This document shows positions 1 to 9,569 of a DNA stretch of 64,000 nucleotides, in pieces; the stretch's first letter is position 1; each line of letters opens with the position of its first letter. This DNA comes from Candidatus Omnitrophota bacterium (GTDB lineage Bacteria; Ratteibacteria; UBA8468; B48-G9; JAFGKM01), in the NCBI GenBank assembly GCA_023819375.1, contig JAMWDI010000002.1, positions 283,901-347,900 on the forward strand. Reading direction: 5' to 3'. Below the pieces are notes generated by a model. It saw only the letters and a program-made list of their open reading frames with translations, was not told the DNA's origin and did no database searches. The position numbers and the translations under genes were made by a program.

Positions 1-1455
1 TTTGGGATTGACTTTATTGAAGGTGGATGGCCAGGTTCAAATCCAAAAGATATTTCTTTTTTTAAAAAAATAAGGAATAAAAAATTTAAAAATAGTAAAA
101 TTGTTGCTTTTGGTTCAACCAGAAGAAAAATTTATTCTGTTGAAAAAGATCCTTTTATTAAAAAACTTCTTGAAAGTGAAACTGAGTACATAACAATTTT
201 CGGGAAATCATGGGATCTTCATGTAAGGGATGTTTTAAAAATCACTTCTGATGAGAATTTAAAACTAATAGAAGAAACAATATCCTTTTTGACTAAACAT
301 GAAAGAAAAGTTTTTTTTGATGCAGAACATTTTTTTGACGGATATAAGAATAATCCTGATTATGCTTTAAAAACATTAATTGTTGCTGAAAATTCTGGAG
401 CGCAAAGAATAGTTTTATGTGATACAAATGGAGGAAGTTTACCATTTGAAATAGAGGAAATAGTAAAAAAAGTAAAAGAAAAAATAAAAACTTCTCTTGG
501 AATTCATACTCATAATGATTCATCCCTTGCTGTTGCTAACACAATAAGTGCAGTTAAAAGTGGTGTAATTCATATTCAAGGAACAATAAATGGACTTGGT
601 GAAAGATGTGGAAATGCTGATTTAACAGCAATAATTCCAATTTTACAAATAAAAATGGGTTATAAATGTATTCCAGAAAAAAATCTTGTTAGATTAACAG
701 AACTTTCAAGATTTGTTTATGAAACTGCAAACATTGTTCCACCAAACAATCAACCTTTCGTTGGATTAAGTGCTTTTGCTCATAAAGGAGGAGTTCATAT
801 TGACGCAGTAAGTAAAAATCCATTAACCTATGAACATATAGATCCTAAACTTGTTGGAAATGAAAGAAGAATACTAATTTCTGAACTCTCTGGAAAAAGC
901 ACAATATTACAGAAATTTAAAAAATTTGATTTAGAGAAAAAACCAAAACTTGTAAAAAAACTTGTGGATATGGTTGGAAAACTTGAAAATGAGGGTTATC
1001 AATTTGAAGCAGCAGAAGGAACTCTTGAACTTATGATAAGAAAAGCACTTGGAAAGTATAAAAAACTCTTTGAAATAGAAGGATTTAGAGTTATTGTTGA
1101 AAAAAGAGGAAAAAAGGTCGTTTCAGAAGCAACTGTTAAAGTAAAAGTAGGAAAACTGATAGAACATACTGCGAGTGAAGGAAATGGACCTGTTCATGCT
1201 CTTGATAATGCTCTAAGAAAAGCACTTGAAAAATTTTATCCTGAAATAAAAGAAATGAGATTAACTGATTATAAAGTTAGAATTTTACACCCTGAAAAAG
1301 CAACTGCTGCTATTACAACTGTTGTGATAGAATCAACAGATGAAAAAGATACTTGGGGAACAGTTGGAGTTTCAGAAAATATAATTGAGGCTTCTTGGAA
1401 AGCACTTCTTGATAGTTTTGAGTATAAAATCTTGAAATCTGAAAAAGAAGTTTGA
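1..1455 (+). CDS. cimA: Citramalate synthase / 2-isopropylmalate synthase family, 5' end outside window
   Basis: The reading frame is open from base 1, so the gene enters from the left edge; 484 residues are visible and perhaps 40 are missing. The first visible residues ([17 protein letters not shown]) match the substrate and metal region of the HMGL-like TIM barrel in CimA. HTHND further on gives the metal-binding histidines, and [12 protein letters not shown] is the family's conserved glycine-rich stretch. The last ~120 residues form a LeuA-type allosteric dimer domain. CimA condenses pyruvate with acetyl-CoA to citramalate, the threonine-independent start of isoleucine synthesis. The layout fits the CimA branch better than LeuA. 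A TTG at 289 is an internal codon, not the start. The stop overlaps the TTG start of the next gene. Confidence 0.9.
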   Translation, partial: FGIDFIEGGWPGSNPKDISFFKKIRNKKFKNSKIVAFGSTRRKIYSVEKDPFIKKLLESETEYITIFGKSWDLHVRDVLKITSDENLKLIEETISFLTKHERKVFFDAEHFFDGYKNNPDYALKTLIVAENSGAQRIVLCDTNGGSLPFEIEEIVKKVKEKIKTSLGIHTHNDSSLAVANTISAVKSGVIHIQGTINGLGERCGNADLTAIIPILQIKMGYKCIPEKNLVRLTELSRFVYETANIVPPNNQPFVGLSAFAHKGGVHIDAVSKNPLTYEHIDPKLVGNERRILISELSGKSTILQKFKKFDLEKKPKLVKKLVDMVGKLENEGYQFEAAEGTLELMIRKALGKYKKLFEIEGFRVIVEKRGKKVVSEATVKVKVGKLIEHTASEGNGPVHALDNALRKALEKFYPEIKEMRLTDYKVRILHPEKATAAITTVVIESTDEKDTWGTVGVSENIIEASWKALLDSFEYKILKSEKEV

Positions 1456-2453
1456 AATTGAAAAAATTTTTTTTAGTTTTACTTTTCATATTATTTATTT
1501 TAGAGGCAGATGAAATAAAATTACCAGAGGGATATGGAATTTCACAGAATTATCCTGGAGATAAAAATATAGAGAAAGATGAAAATGTTATATTTTTTGA
1601 AGATTTTGAAATAAAATCTTTGGATGAATTAAAAAATAAATGGGAAGATATTCGCAATATTGGGATTATGTCACTTTCAGAAGATATTCCACCCAAAAGT
1701 TTTGGTAAATATTCACTTCTTATGACCCACATAGGTGGAAATGGAACTGGAGGACATTTATATAAAAGACTTTTGCCTGGATATGAACAACTCTTTTTTA
1801 GATTTTATGTTAAATTTGATTCTAAATGTTATCCAATTCACCATTTTTTTCATGTTGGAGGATACAATCCATCCACACCATGGCCTCAAGGGAAAGCAGG
1901 AGAAAAACCAAATGGAAATGAAAGATTTACAATTGGAATTGAACCATATGGAAAAGATTGGAGATGGGATTATTATGTCTACTGGATGGATATGAGAGGA
2001 AGTCCTCCTGAAGGGAAAACATGGGGAAATTCCTTTATAAATAATTCTGCTCTTAAAGTTGAAAAAGATAAGTGGATATGTATTGAACTAATGGTTAAGA
2101 TGAATGAACCAGTAAATGAATGTAATGGAGAATTGGCTTTATGGATAGATGGAAAACTTAAAAGTTATATAGGAAAAGGATTTCCTAAAGGCATATGGAT
2201 TTATGATAAATTTATCCCTGATAAAGGTGGAAAATCAATTTGCTGGAATTATGAAAAAAATGGACCTGATTATTTTTATATTCCAGAAGGAGGATTACCT
2301 TTTGAAGGGTTTAGATGGAGAAAAGATGAAAAACTTAAATTAAATTTCATTTGGGTTCTTCTTTATATAACTAAAGCACCTTATGGATATATAAGTAAGG
2401 TTTGGTTTGACAATATTGTTGTAGCCAAAAAATATATTGGTCCAATCAAATAA
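1452..2453 (+). CDS. Secreted lectin-like / polysaccharide-lyase-like protein
   Basis: The 333-residue product starts with a short lysine-rich n-region and a hydrophobic stretch (residues 5-17), a probable Sec signal peptide. The mature part is rich in Trp, Tyr and Gly and has alternating beta patterns ([39 protein letters not shown]). It ends in [13 protein letters not shown], a common finish of concanavalin-type jelly rolls in polysaccharide lyases and glycan-binding proteins. I cannot assign a family with certainty. The start is a TTG overlapping the cimA stop (a second TTG lies at 1458), so it is probably translationally coupled to cimA although the functions are unrelated. It likely acts on polysaccharide outside the cytoplasm. 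Confidence 0.65.
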   Translation: MKLKKFFLVLLFILFILEADEIKLPEGYGISQNYPGDKNIEKDENVIFFEDFEIKSLDELKNKWEDIRNIGIMSLSEDIPPKSFGKYSLLMTHIGGNGTGGHLYKRLLPGYEQLFFRFYVKFDSKCYPIHHFFHVGGYNPSTPWPQGKAGEKPNGNERFTIGIEPYGKDWRWDYYVYWMDMRGSPPEGKTWGNSFINNSALKVEKDKWICIELMVKMNEPVNECNGELALWIDGKLKSYIGKGFPKGIWIYDKFIPDKGGKSICWNYEKNGPDYFYIPEGGLPFEGFRWRKDEKLKLNFIWVLLYITKAPYGYISKVWFDNIVVAKKYIGPIK

Positions 2454-2489
2454 ATTCAATCTTCTTTCTTGAAAATTAATATAAACAAA

Positions 2490-2519
2490 TTGTCAAAAAA
2501 ATAAAATTGATGGTACAAT
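2490..2519 (+). promoter_or_regulatory. Sigma70-type promoter of uvrA, predicted leaderless
   Basis: TTGTCA (2490-2495) and TACAAT (2514-2519) are separated by 18 bases. The expected transcription start lies at about 2526-2528, on or next to the ATG at 2528. The -10 box overlaps the alternative starts at 2507 and 2510, which argues against them. Confidence 0.7.
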
Positions 2520-2527
2520 ATTTTTTT

Positions 2528-5323
2528 ATGGAACCAAAGTATATCAGCATAAGGGGTGCAAGAGAACATAATCTGAAAAATATAAACATAGATTTACCGA
2601 GAAATAAACTTATTGTAATTACTGGCATCTCTGGTTCAGGAAAATCCTCACTGGCATTTGATACTTTATATGCAGAGGGGCAAAGAAGGTATATAGAAAG
2701 TTTATCTGCTTATGCAAGACAGTTTCTTGAACAGATGAAAAAACCAGATGTTGACCAGATAACAGGTTTACCACCTGCAATTGCAATTGAACAAAGAAAA
2801 GCAGCCGCAAATCCAAGATCAACAGTGGCAACAACGACTGAAATATATGATTATTTAAGAGTTTTATTTGCAAGGATTGGTATTCCTCACTGTCCAAAAT
2901 GTGGAAGAGTTATATCAAGACAATCTTCAAGTGAAATAATTGAAAAAATTATGTCTTTTGAAAACGCAATAGAAATTAAAGTTCTCGCTCCAGTTATAAG
3001 AGGAAGAAAAGGAGAATATAGAAAAATATTTGAACAAATAAAGGAAATGGGATTTTTGAAAGTAAGAGTTGATGGAAAGTATTATGATGTTGATGAAGAA
3101 ATAAAACTTGATAGATATAAAATCCATAATATTGAAATTTTAATAGATAGTTATGTTGTTGGAGAAGAGGAAAAATTAAGAATTGCAGAAAGTGTTGAAA
3201 TGGCACTTAAAATTGGTAAAGGAATTGTAATAATTGAAAAAGATGGGAAAGATATTATTTTTAATGAAAATTATAGTTGTCCTATTTGTGGTATAAGTTT
3301 TGAAGAAATATCTCCAAGAATGTTTTCCTTTAATAGTCCATATGGCGCTTGTTCTGAATGTAAAGGGCTTGGATTTTTGATGAAAATTGATCCAGATCTT
3401 GTAATTCCAGATAAAACAAAAACATTTAGAGAAGGAGCAATAAAACCATGGCATGAAGTTGGAGGCAGAGGACTTTTTTGGTATTATAGAGGATTGCTAA
3501 ATGAAATTCTTGATATACTTGGAAGAGACATAGATGACAGGGTATGTGATCTTTCAAAAAGAGAACTGGATATAATTTTATACGGAAGTGAAGAATACAA
3601 CTTTGAGGGAGTTATACCAAATCTTGAACGTCTTTTTAGAGAAACTGAAAGTGAATATAGAAGAGAAGAAATAATGAAATATATTAGAGAAGTAACCTGT
3701 CCTTCTTGTAAAGGAGATAGGTTAAAACCAGAGGCTCTTGCTGTAAAAATTTCTGGGAAATCAATTATGGATATATGTAGAATGAGTGTAGATAAAGCAA
3801 TGAATTTTTTTGAAAACCTTAGACTTTCAGAAAGGGAACAATTAATTGCAAAGCAAATTTTAAAAGAAATAATATCCAGACTCAGTTTTTTGAAAGAAGT
3901 AGGTCTTGATTATTTAACACTTGATAGAATGACTCATACTTTATCAGGAGGGGAAGCAGAAAGAATACGTTTGGCAACCCAGATTGGTTCCGGTCTTGTA
4001 GGTGTTTTATATATACTTGATGAACCAACTATAGGACTCCATCAAAGAGACAATTTGAAACTTATAAATACTTTAAAACATTTAAGAGACATAGGAAATA
4101 CAGTTGTTGTTATTGAACATGATGAAGAAACCATAAGAAATGCTGATTTTATTGTAGACCTCGGTCCGGGTGCAGGAAGCCACGGTGGAGAAATTGTAGC
4201 CTGTGGAACTCTTGAAGATATAATTAAAAATGAGAATTCAATTACAGGAAAATACTTAAGTGGCAAATTGAAAATAGAAATACCAGAAAAAAGAAGAAAA
4301 CCAGGGGATAAAAAATTAAAAATCTTAAAAGCAAGCCATAATAATTTAAAAAACATTGATGTAGAAATCCCTCTTGGCCTTTTTGTTTGTATTACTGGTG
4401 TTTCAGGTTCTGGGAAAAGTAGTTTAATTGAAGATGTTTTATATAAAGGTTTAAAAAAAATTCTTTATAATTCTAAGGAAGAGCCAGGAAAACATGAAGG
4501 GATTTTAGGTGTTGAATATATAAACAAGGTTGTTGTTATTGACCAATCACCTATTGGAAGAACTCCAAGGTCAAATCCTGCAACATATACAGGTGCCTTT
4601 ACATATATCAGAGAGATTTTTGCAAACACTTATGAAGCAAGAGTAAGAGGTTATACACCAGGTAGATTTAGTTTTAATGTAAAAGGCGGAAGATGTGAAA
4701 GTTGTATGGGTGAAGGAATAATGAAAATAGAAATGCATTTTTTACCAGATATTTATATTCCTTGTGATGTTTGCAAAGGCAAAAGATATAACAAAGAAAC
4801 TCTTGAAATAAAATATAAAGGGAAAGATATAGCAGAAGTGCTTGAAATGAAAGTTGAAGATGCTCTTGATTTCTTTAAAGCACATCCAAAACTTGTTGAA
4901 AAATTGAAAACACTTTATGACGTAGGTCTTGGATATATAGCACTCGGGCAACCAGCAACAACTTTATCAGGTGGAGAAGCACAAAGAGTTAAACTTGCTG
5001 CTGAACTTTCAAGGAAAGGAAATGAGAAAACATTATACATACTTGATGAACCAACTGTTGGACTTCATATGGCAGATATTGCAAAATTGTTAGATGTTTT
5101 AAAACGGCTTGTTGATAAGGGTTCTACAGTTATAGTTATTGAACATAATCTTGAAGTAATTAAATGTGCTGACTGGATAATTGATCTTGGTCCTGAAGGA
5201 GGAGACAAAGGAGGATACATTGTTGCTGAAGGGCCACCTGAAAAGATTGCTCAAAATCCCAAATCATATACTGGATATTTTTTAAAAAAGTATTTTGAGA
5301 GAGAGCCTATAAAAGTAATCTAA
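2528..5323 (+). CDS. uvrA: Excinuclease ABC subunit A
   Basis: UvrA is the damage-recognition ATPase of nucleotide excision repair. Two ABC ATPase halves are visible, each with a P-loop ([19 protein letters not shown] near the N-terminus; [16 protein letters not shown] in the second half), signature motifs ([12 protein letters not shown] and [12 protein letters not shown]) and Walker B ILDEPT. Paired CxxC zinc modules are present (CPKCG, CPICG...[20 protein letters not shown]...CDVCKG). At 931 residues it is near the family's usual ~940. I chose ATG 2528, giving [15 protein letters not shown], which is where family members begin; longer options at 2507/2510 lie inside the promoter. The stop is one base away from the stop of the convergent gene at 5325. 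Confidence 0.97.
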   Translation: MEPKYISIRGAREHNLKNINIDLPRNKLIVITGISGSGKSSLAFDTLYAEGQRRYIESLSAYARQFLEQMKKPDVDQITGLPPAIAIEQRKAAANPRSTVATTTEIYDYLRVLFARIGIPHCPKCGRVISRQSSSEIIEKIMSFENAIEIKVLAPVIRGRKGEYRKIFEQIKEMGFLKVRVDGKYYDVDEEIKLDRYKIHNIEILIDSYVVGEEEKLRIAESVEMALKIGKGIVIIEKDGKDIIFNENYSCPICGISFEEISPRMFSFNSPYGACSECKGLGFLMKIDPDLVIPDKTKTFREGAIKPWHEVGGRGLFWYYRGLLNEILDILGRDIDDRVCDLSKRELDIILYGSEEYNFEGVIPNLERLFRETESEYRREEIMKYIREVTCPSCKGDRLKPEALAVKISGKSIMDICRMSVDKAMNFFENLRLSEREQLIAKQILKEIISRLSFLKEVGLDYLTLDRMTHTLSGGEAERIRLATQIGSGLVGVLYILDEPTIGLHQRDNLKLINTLKHLRDIGNTVVVIEHDEETIRNADFIVDLGPGAGSHGGEIVACGTLEDIIKNENSITGKYLSGKLKIEIPEKRRKPGDKKLKILKASHNNLKNIDVEIPLGLFVCITGVSGSGKSSLIEDVLYKGLKKILYNSKEEPGKHEGILGVEYINKVVVIDQSPIGRTPRSNPATYTGAFTYIREIFANTYEARVRGYTPGRFSFNVKGGRCESCMGEGIMKIEMHFLPDIYIPCDVCKGKRYNKETLEIKYKGKDIAEVLEMKVEDALDFFKAHPKLVEKLKTLYDVGLGYIALGQPATTLSGGEAQRVKLAAELSRKGNEKTLYILDEPTVGLHMADIAKLLDVLKRLVDKGSTVIVIEHNLEVIKCADWIIDLGPEGGDKGGYIVAEGPPEKIAQNPKSYTGYFLKKYFEREPIKVI

Positions 5324-5324
5324 T

Positions 5325-6038
5325 TCATTTAAAAATAAGTTTATCATAATCATAAAAAATATGAAAATCTGGTCTTCTTAATTTTGCAGAACTGGTAAGT
5401 TCAACTCCTTTATAGGGTAAGTAATAAGAATAATCATATCTACATATAGCAAAATACCAAATATCTCCTTTTTTAGGTGGTTTTGTAGTTTCAGAAAAAG
5501 CAGAAAATGGAATGGCAACTTCTATATCCCAGCCTTCATCCAAATCTTTCCAGTTATTTAATGTTCCTTTTATTTTAACTTCAACTTTTATTCCAGAAGA
5601 ATATTCACAACTTCTAACAAAATGAATTCTTGTTCTTGGATAAAAAGCATCAAAAATAGTCTTTATTGGATTTATATTTATTTCGTAATAATGAGGTAAT
5701 TTGAATTTAGGTTTTATAAAAATTTCAAATACATCATCATTCCAAACAGGTCCGTCAGGAGTAGTAACTTTTGCTACTACATCCCTATCTTCCATTTTCC
5801 CGGCAATATACAGGTAATTGTCATCATATTTAATCCAGACAAGGGTGTTAGAATTGACTTTTTTATCTATTGCCCCAGCCCTGTAAAATTTTTTTATTGT
5901 AGGTATTTTTCCCCATTCCTCTTCTGTTATTTCTCCATCAATTATAATTTTATTTTTCACCCTTTCTACACGATAAATTTCCCTTTCACACCATAAATTT
6001 ATTGAAAAAAATAAAATTATCAAACTTAATTTTCTCAT
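5325..6038 (-). CDS. Secreted carbohydrate-binding family 9-like (DOMON-type) protein
   Basis: The 237-residue product has a signal peptide (about residues 1-16). One beta-sandwich domain follows, with features of CBM9-like proteins: IIIDGEITEEEWGKIP near the N-terminus, LYIAGKMEDRDV, and the conserved WNDDVFEIFIKP. No catalytic domain is visible, so it is probably a periplasmic or exported glycan-binding protein. ATG at 6038 is preceded by an AAAGGAGAAAG ribosome site. It is the last gene of a minus-strand series, and its stop lies one base from the uvrA stop. A related domain is in the truncated gene at 63466-64000. Confidence 0.75.
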   Translation of the reverse strand: MRKLSLIILFFSINLWCEREIYRVERVKNKIIIDGEITEEEWGKIPTIKKFYRAGAIDKKVNSNTLVWIKYDDNYLYIAGKMEDRDVVAKVTTPDGPVWNDDVFEIFIKPKFKLPHYYEININPIKTIFDAFYPRTRIHFVRSCEYSSGIKVEVKIKGTLNNWKDLDEGWDIEVAIPFSAFSETTKPPKKGDIWYFAICRYDYSYYLPYKGVELTSSAKLRRPDFHIFYDYDKLIFK

Positions 6039-6080
6039 TTCTTTCTCCTTTTTTAAAAATTATATCACAAAAAATAGTTA

Positions 6081-6716
6081 TTATCTCCGAAAAGGTCTGT
6101 TTTTTCTTCTTTCAATTAATCTTTTCATAAATTCCTGCCTTCTTGCTCTTTGCTGTGGAGTTGTAAGAGATAATCTATCTCTTGCTTTTTGAAGCATACC
6201 ATCAGGGCTTAAATTTCTACCAAAAAATCTTCTATTACGAAAATCTCTTCTTTCTGGTAAGGCCATTTCCTTTTCATATTCATAAATTTCAGCATATTCA
6301 GGCAAAATTATTCCCTTTTCTTCAGACTTTTCCAATCTTTCAATTTCTTCATCTAATATCCTTTCTTGCTGTTCTTCTGAAGAGTTAAAAAATTCTTCAA
6401 TTTTTTTATCTAATCTAACCTCATAAATTTTTTCAATATTTTTTTCAAATTTGTTTTTCAAATTTTCGGGAAGAATTTCAAAATATTTTTCAAGTTTCTC
6501 ATAAGGTATTTTAGACAATCTTTTTTCAATCAGAAGCAATTCTTCAGAGTTAAATCTTTTAATCTTATCACTTTTAAGTAATTCTATAATTTCTTCATCT
6601 GTCAATTTATTAATATCAATTTTTCTATTTCCTATTTTTACTGCTATTAAAACCAATATTGCAAAAAACAAAAGAGAAATTATTATCAAATATTTCTTTT
6701 TTTTCTTCATTTTCAA
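6081..6716 (-). CDS. Single-pass membrane protein of unknown function
   Basis: The 211-residue product has a lysine-rich cytoplasmic start, one transmembrane helix (about residues 10-26), then a highly charged, mostly helical region rich in Glu, Lys and Ile. The C-terminus is arginine-rich ([22 protein letters not shown]). I recognise no family. It overlaps the pseudopilin gene upstream by 4 bases, so the two are probably co-translated. The charged tail could interact with nucleic acid or an acidic partner, but that is speculation. Confidence 0.6.
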   Translation of the reverse strand: MKMKKKKKYLIIISLLFFAILVLIAVKIGNRKIDINKLTDEEIIELLKSDKIKRFNSEELLLIEKRLSKIPYEKLEKYFEILPENLKNKFEKNIEKIYEVRLDKKIEEFFNSSEEQQERILDEEIERLEKSEEKGIILPEYAEIYEYEKEMALPERRDFRNRRFFGRNLSPDGMLQKARDRLSLTTPQQRARRQEFMKRLIERRKNRPFRR

Positions 6717-7219
6717 TCTTCTATTTGCGCAATTGGCTCATGTGTTGCATGTCCATCAAGATAAACAAAATTTCTTATTCCTGGCCCATGAAAATCTTCA
6801 TAGTCGTACATAACCCAAATCCTTGTTGAACCCATAAGTGAAAACATCCTTCCTCTTCCTACCTTTCTTCCATTCAATCTCTGATTATATTCATAACTTG
6901 AACCTTCTTTTTCAAAATAACTTTTTCTATCAGATGGACATTTAAATACTTTTTTTGTTTTTACATAAGGATAAAAAACTTCTACAAGTGAGGGATCATC
7001 TTTATTTATTGATGGCAACAAGGCAACTTTAGGGCAATATCCATCATAATCTGAAACATAGAGAGAAAATGCAATATAAAGTTGTTTTAAATTATTAAGG
7101 CAATTGGCCCTTCTTGAAAACTCTCTCGCTCTTGATAAAGAAGGCAAAATAGCCCCTGCAAGTATTGAAATAATTGCAATAACTACCAGTAATTCTATTA
7201 ATGTAAATGCTTTCTTCAT
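6713..7219 (-). CDS. Pseudopilin-like protein with H-X10-DG C-terminus
   Basis: The 168-residue product begins [16 protein letters not shown], a class III prepilin signal cut before Phe with Glu at position +5, followed by a ~20-residue hydrophobic helix. [19 protein letters not shown] resembles the region after the helix in the pseudopilin family abundant in Planctomycetes, Lentisphaerae and relatives. The C-terminus has His, ten residues, then Asp-Gly ([15 protein letters not shown]), one residue longer than the usual H-X9-DG spacing. It should be processed by a prepilin peptidase not encoded here. No clear Shine-Dalgarno precedes the ATG at 7219. Confidence 0.85.
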   Translation of the reverse strand: MKKAFTLIELLVVIAIISILAGAILPSLSRAREFSRRANCLNNLKQLYIAFSLYVSDYDGYCPKVALLPSINKDDPSLVEVFYPYVKTKKVFKCPSDRKSYFEKEGSSYEYNQRLNGRKVGRGRMFSLMGSTRIWVMYDYEDFHGPGIRNFVYLDGHATHEPIAQIED

Positions 7220-7253
7220 TTAAAATTTTTGACGATAGAGGGGGAAAAAGGGT

Positions 7254-8102
7254 TTAGAATTCACTTATAATTAAATTATCAATTAGGCGAACATCACCTA
7301 TCTTTATCGCTCCTAAAATTATTGCATCCTTTTCTATCTTTTCAAGTTTTTTTAAATTATCAATTTTAACTATTTCAAGATATTGTAATTCAACCCCTTC
7401 CTCTTTAATAATTTTTTCACCTTCTTTTATTAAAACCTTACAATCATATATTTTTTCTTTTTTTATCAATTCCTCTATTTTTTTGAGTGCTTTGTATAAA
7501 CATAATGCTTTTTCTCTCTCTTTTTCACCTAAATAAACATTTCTGGAACTGCAAGCAAGGCCATCACTTTCTCTTATGGTTGGACAACCTATAATTTCAA
7601 CAGGAATATTTAAATCCTCAACCATTTTTTTAATTATTATCAATTGCTGAGCATCCTTCCACCCAAAATATGCTTTATCTGGCTGAACAATATTAAATAA
7701 TTTTAAAACAACTGTACATACGCCTTTAAAATGACCAGGTCTAAATTTCCCTTCCAAAATTTCTGATAATTCCTCAACATAAACCCAACTCTTAAACCCT
7801 TCTTTATACATTTCCTCTGTCTCAGGAGCAAACAATAAATTCACTTTTTCATCTTTAAGTATTTTTATGTCTCTTTCTAAATTTCGTGGATATCTATTAA
7901 AATCTTCTTTAGGGCCAAATTGAGTTGGATTAACAAAAATACTCACGACAACATATTCACATTCTTCTTTTGCTTTTCTAATCAGTGAAATATGACCTTG
8001 ATGAAGATATCCCATTGTTGGAACAAAACCTATAATCTTCCCTTCTGCTTTTGCCATTTTAATTTCACTTCTTACATCATTTATTTTTTTTAGAATTTTC
8101 AT
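7254..8102 (-). CDS. panC: Pantothenate synthetase (pantoate-beta-alanine ligase)
   Basis: PanC joins pantoate and beta-alanine using ATP in coenzyme A synthesis. The HIGH-type nucleotidyl-transferase signature is PTMGYLHQGHISLI (about residues 28-41). FVNPTQFGPKEDFNRYPR and FGWKDAQQ form the pantoate and ATP pocket, and SSRNVYL is the KMSKS-equivalent loop. The 282-residue length is normal. The start overlaps the end of folK by 26 bases, which pairs pantothenate with folate synthesis in one transcript. Confidence 0.96.
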   Translation of the reverse strand: MKILKKINDVRSEIKMAKAEGKIIGFVPTMGYLHQGHISLIRKAKEECEYVVVSIFVNPTQFGPKEDFNRYPRNLERDIKILKDEKVNLLFAPETEEMYKEGFKSWVYVEELSEILEGKFRPGHFKGVCTVVLKLFNIVQPDKAYFGWKDAQQLIIIKKMVEDLNIPVEIIGCPTIRESDGLACSSRNVYLGEKEREKALCLYKALKKIEELIKKEKIYDCKVLIKEGEKIIKEEGVELQYLEIVKIDNLKKLEKIEKDAIILGAIKIGDVRLIDNLIISEF

Positions 8103-8553
8103 TTTTATAACTCCTGTAAATTTCTTTTATTTTTTTATTTACTTGAACATCAAAAAAAGAAGGAACAATTTCACAAATAGGTTTTAAAACAAATTCCCTT
8201 TTTCTATATTCAGGATGAGGAATTTTTAAATTTCTTTTTTTAACTATTTTATTTCCATAAAAAATGATATCAATATCAATTTCTCTTTCATCACCCCTTT
8301 CATGAGGAATTTTTCTACCAAGTTTTTTTTCTATATTTTTTATTATTTTCAAAAGTTTCTCAGGTGAAATATTTGTCTTCACTTCAACTGCTCCATTTAG
8401 GAAATTTCCACCTTTAGCATTAACAGGAGGATTTTCAAAAAAAGAGGATATTTTTTTAATTTTAACAAATTTTTCAAGTTCTTTTATTCCTTTTAATATA
8501 TTTTCTTCCCTTATTCCTCTGTTACTTCCTATTGCTAAAATTACTCCTTTCAT
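8077..8553 (-). CDS. folK: 6-hydroxymethyl-7,8-dihydropterin pyrophosphokinase (HPPK)
   Basis: FolK transfers pyrophosphate from ATP to 6-hydroxymethyl-dihydropterin in folate synthesis. Seen in the 158 residues: AIGSNRG at the N-terminus, FFENPPVNAKGGNFLNGAVEV for the pterin pocket, and ERGDEREIDIDIIFYG carrying the metal-binding aspartates. IPHPEYRKREFVLKPI is the C-terminal signature. It overlaps panC downstream by 26 bases and the mutase-like gene upstream by 4 bases. Confidence 0.95.
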   Translation of the reverse strand: MKGVILAIGSNRGIREENILKGIKELEKFVKIKKISSFFENPPVNAKGGNFLNGAVEVKTNISPEKLLKIIKNIEKKLGRKIPHERGDEREIDIDIIFYGNKIVKKRNLKIPHPEYRKREFVLKPICEIVPSFFDVQVNKKIKEIYRSYKNENSKKNK

Positions 8554-9569
8554 TTTAAAAATTCCTGAAATAAAAGATTTGCTCTTTTATATTTTCTTTT
8601 CACTTTATAAAAATTTACTGCAAGAAACAACGAATACATTTTTTTGACTTTAAGATTTTCATTTATAAAAGGGTCAAAAATAAACAAAAATCTTGTGTCT
8701 TCTCTGTAAGGGATTTCTTTTAATACCTCTTGAGAAAAAAATTCAAAATTTTTAATCAACATAGAGGGCAACAACTTGAAATCAGCAGAAAAGTTTAACC
8801 AGTAAATTTCTTCATCCTTTAATTTTTCAATTTTTTTTAAATTCTCAATTTTTAAAAATTCTACAATTCCATTTAAAATCTTAGAATTTGAAAAATAAAA
8901 AATTTTCCTTTTCAAGATATCGTTTAGACAAATTTTTTCTTTATGTCGTCCCAATCCATATATATAAAGAAAATTTGCAGGTACTTCATTAAGATCCAAC
9001 CTTACCTTATTTATTTCGTGAACTTCTAAAATTTCTTTTGAAATCTTCATAATTTTATTTATTGTTTCAAATTTTCTGTTCCTGTAAAAAAGAGTTTCAA
9101 TAAGAAACCCTTTAATTTCGTTAGGAAAAAAGGTCTCTATTAAAGGAAAATCTTCTTTAAATTTTAAAATTATGTCCTCGTCATATACATAATATTCAAA
9201 ATTATTTTCAATTTTTTTAATATCCTCTAACAATTTTATTTTTTCCATAAAATTAAGTTTAACATCTGTTTCAAGTATTTTCATATCATCAGAAAAAACA
9301 AATTTTGCAATAAAAAAAGAATCTTGAGTATTTACGGGAATTTTATATTTTAAAGCCCTCAGAAATCCTTCACCTGGGAAATTTTCTGATTTTAAAAAAA
9401 ATTCAAAATATCCTCTCTCAATTGTTTCTTCTAAAAAAACAAATCCCCATTGTCCTTTGTTAATAAAATCTTCAAAATTGCCTTTTTTGGTATATTCAAA
9501 TAAAGTTTTCTCTCCTCTTTTTTTAAAAAGTTCAAGAAATCCATTTAGAGTAAAGAGAACATATTTCAT
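8550..9569 (-). CDS. Degenerate archaeal-type phosphoglycerate mutase-like protein (probable pseudoenzyme)
   Basis: The 339 residues align by eye with cofactor-independent phosphoglycerate mutase of the archaeal type (ApgM). MKYVLFTLNGFLE takes the place of the family's MKY-LLIGDGM-D start. KTLFEYTKKGNFEDFINKG corresponds to the KTPLEAA-TPN-D-LA-G stretch. VHEINKVRLDLNEVPAN followed by YIYGLGRHKE matches the HPVN-R-PAN-WLWGQGR region. The first metal aspartate, the PGSD catalytic serine region and later metal ligands are not preserved, so it is unlikely to be an active mutase. The homology call is my own pattern match. The gene overlaps folK and purB by 4 bases on each side. Confidence 0.55.
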   Translation of the reverse strand: MKYVLFTLNGFLELFKKRGEKTLFEYTKKGNFEDFINKGQWGFVFLEETIERGYFEFFLKSENFPGEGFLRALKYKIPVNTQDSFFIAKFVFSDDMKILETDVKLNFMEKIKLLEDIKKIENNFEYYVYDEDIILKFKEDFPLIETFFPNEIKGFLIETLFYRNRKFETINKIMKISKEILEVHEINKVRLDLNEVPANFLYIYGLGRHKEKICLNDILKRKIFYFSNSKILNGIVEFLKIENLKKIEKLKDEEIYWLNFSADFKLLPSMLIKNFEFFSQEVLKEIPYREDTRFLFIFDPFINENLKVKKMYSLFLAVNFYKVKRKYKRANLLFQEFLK

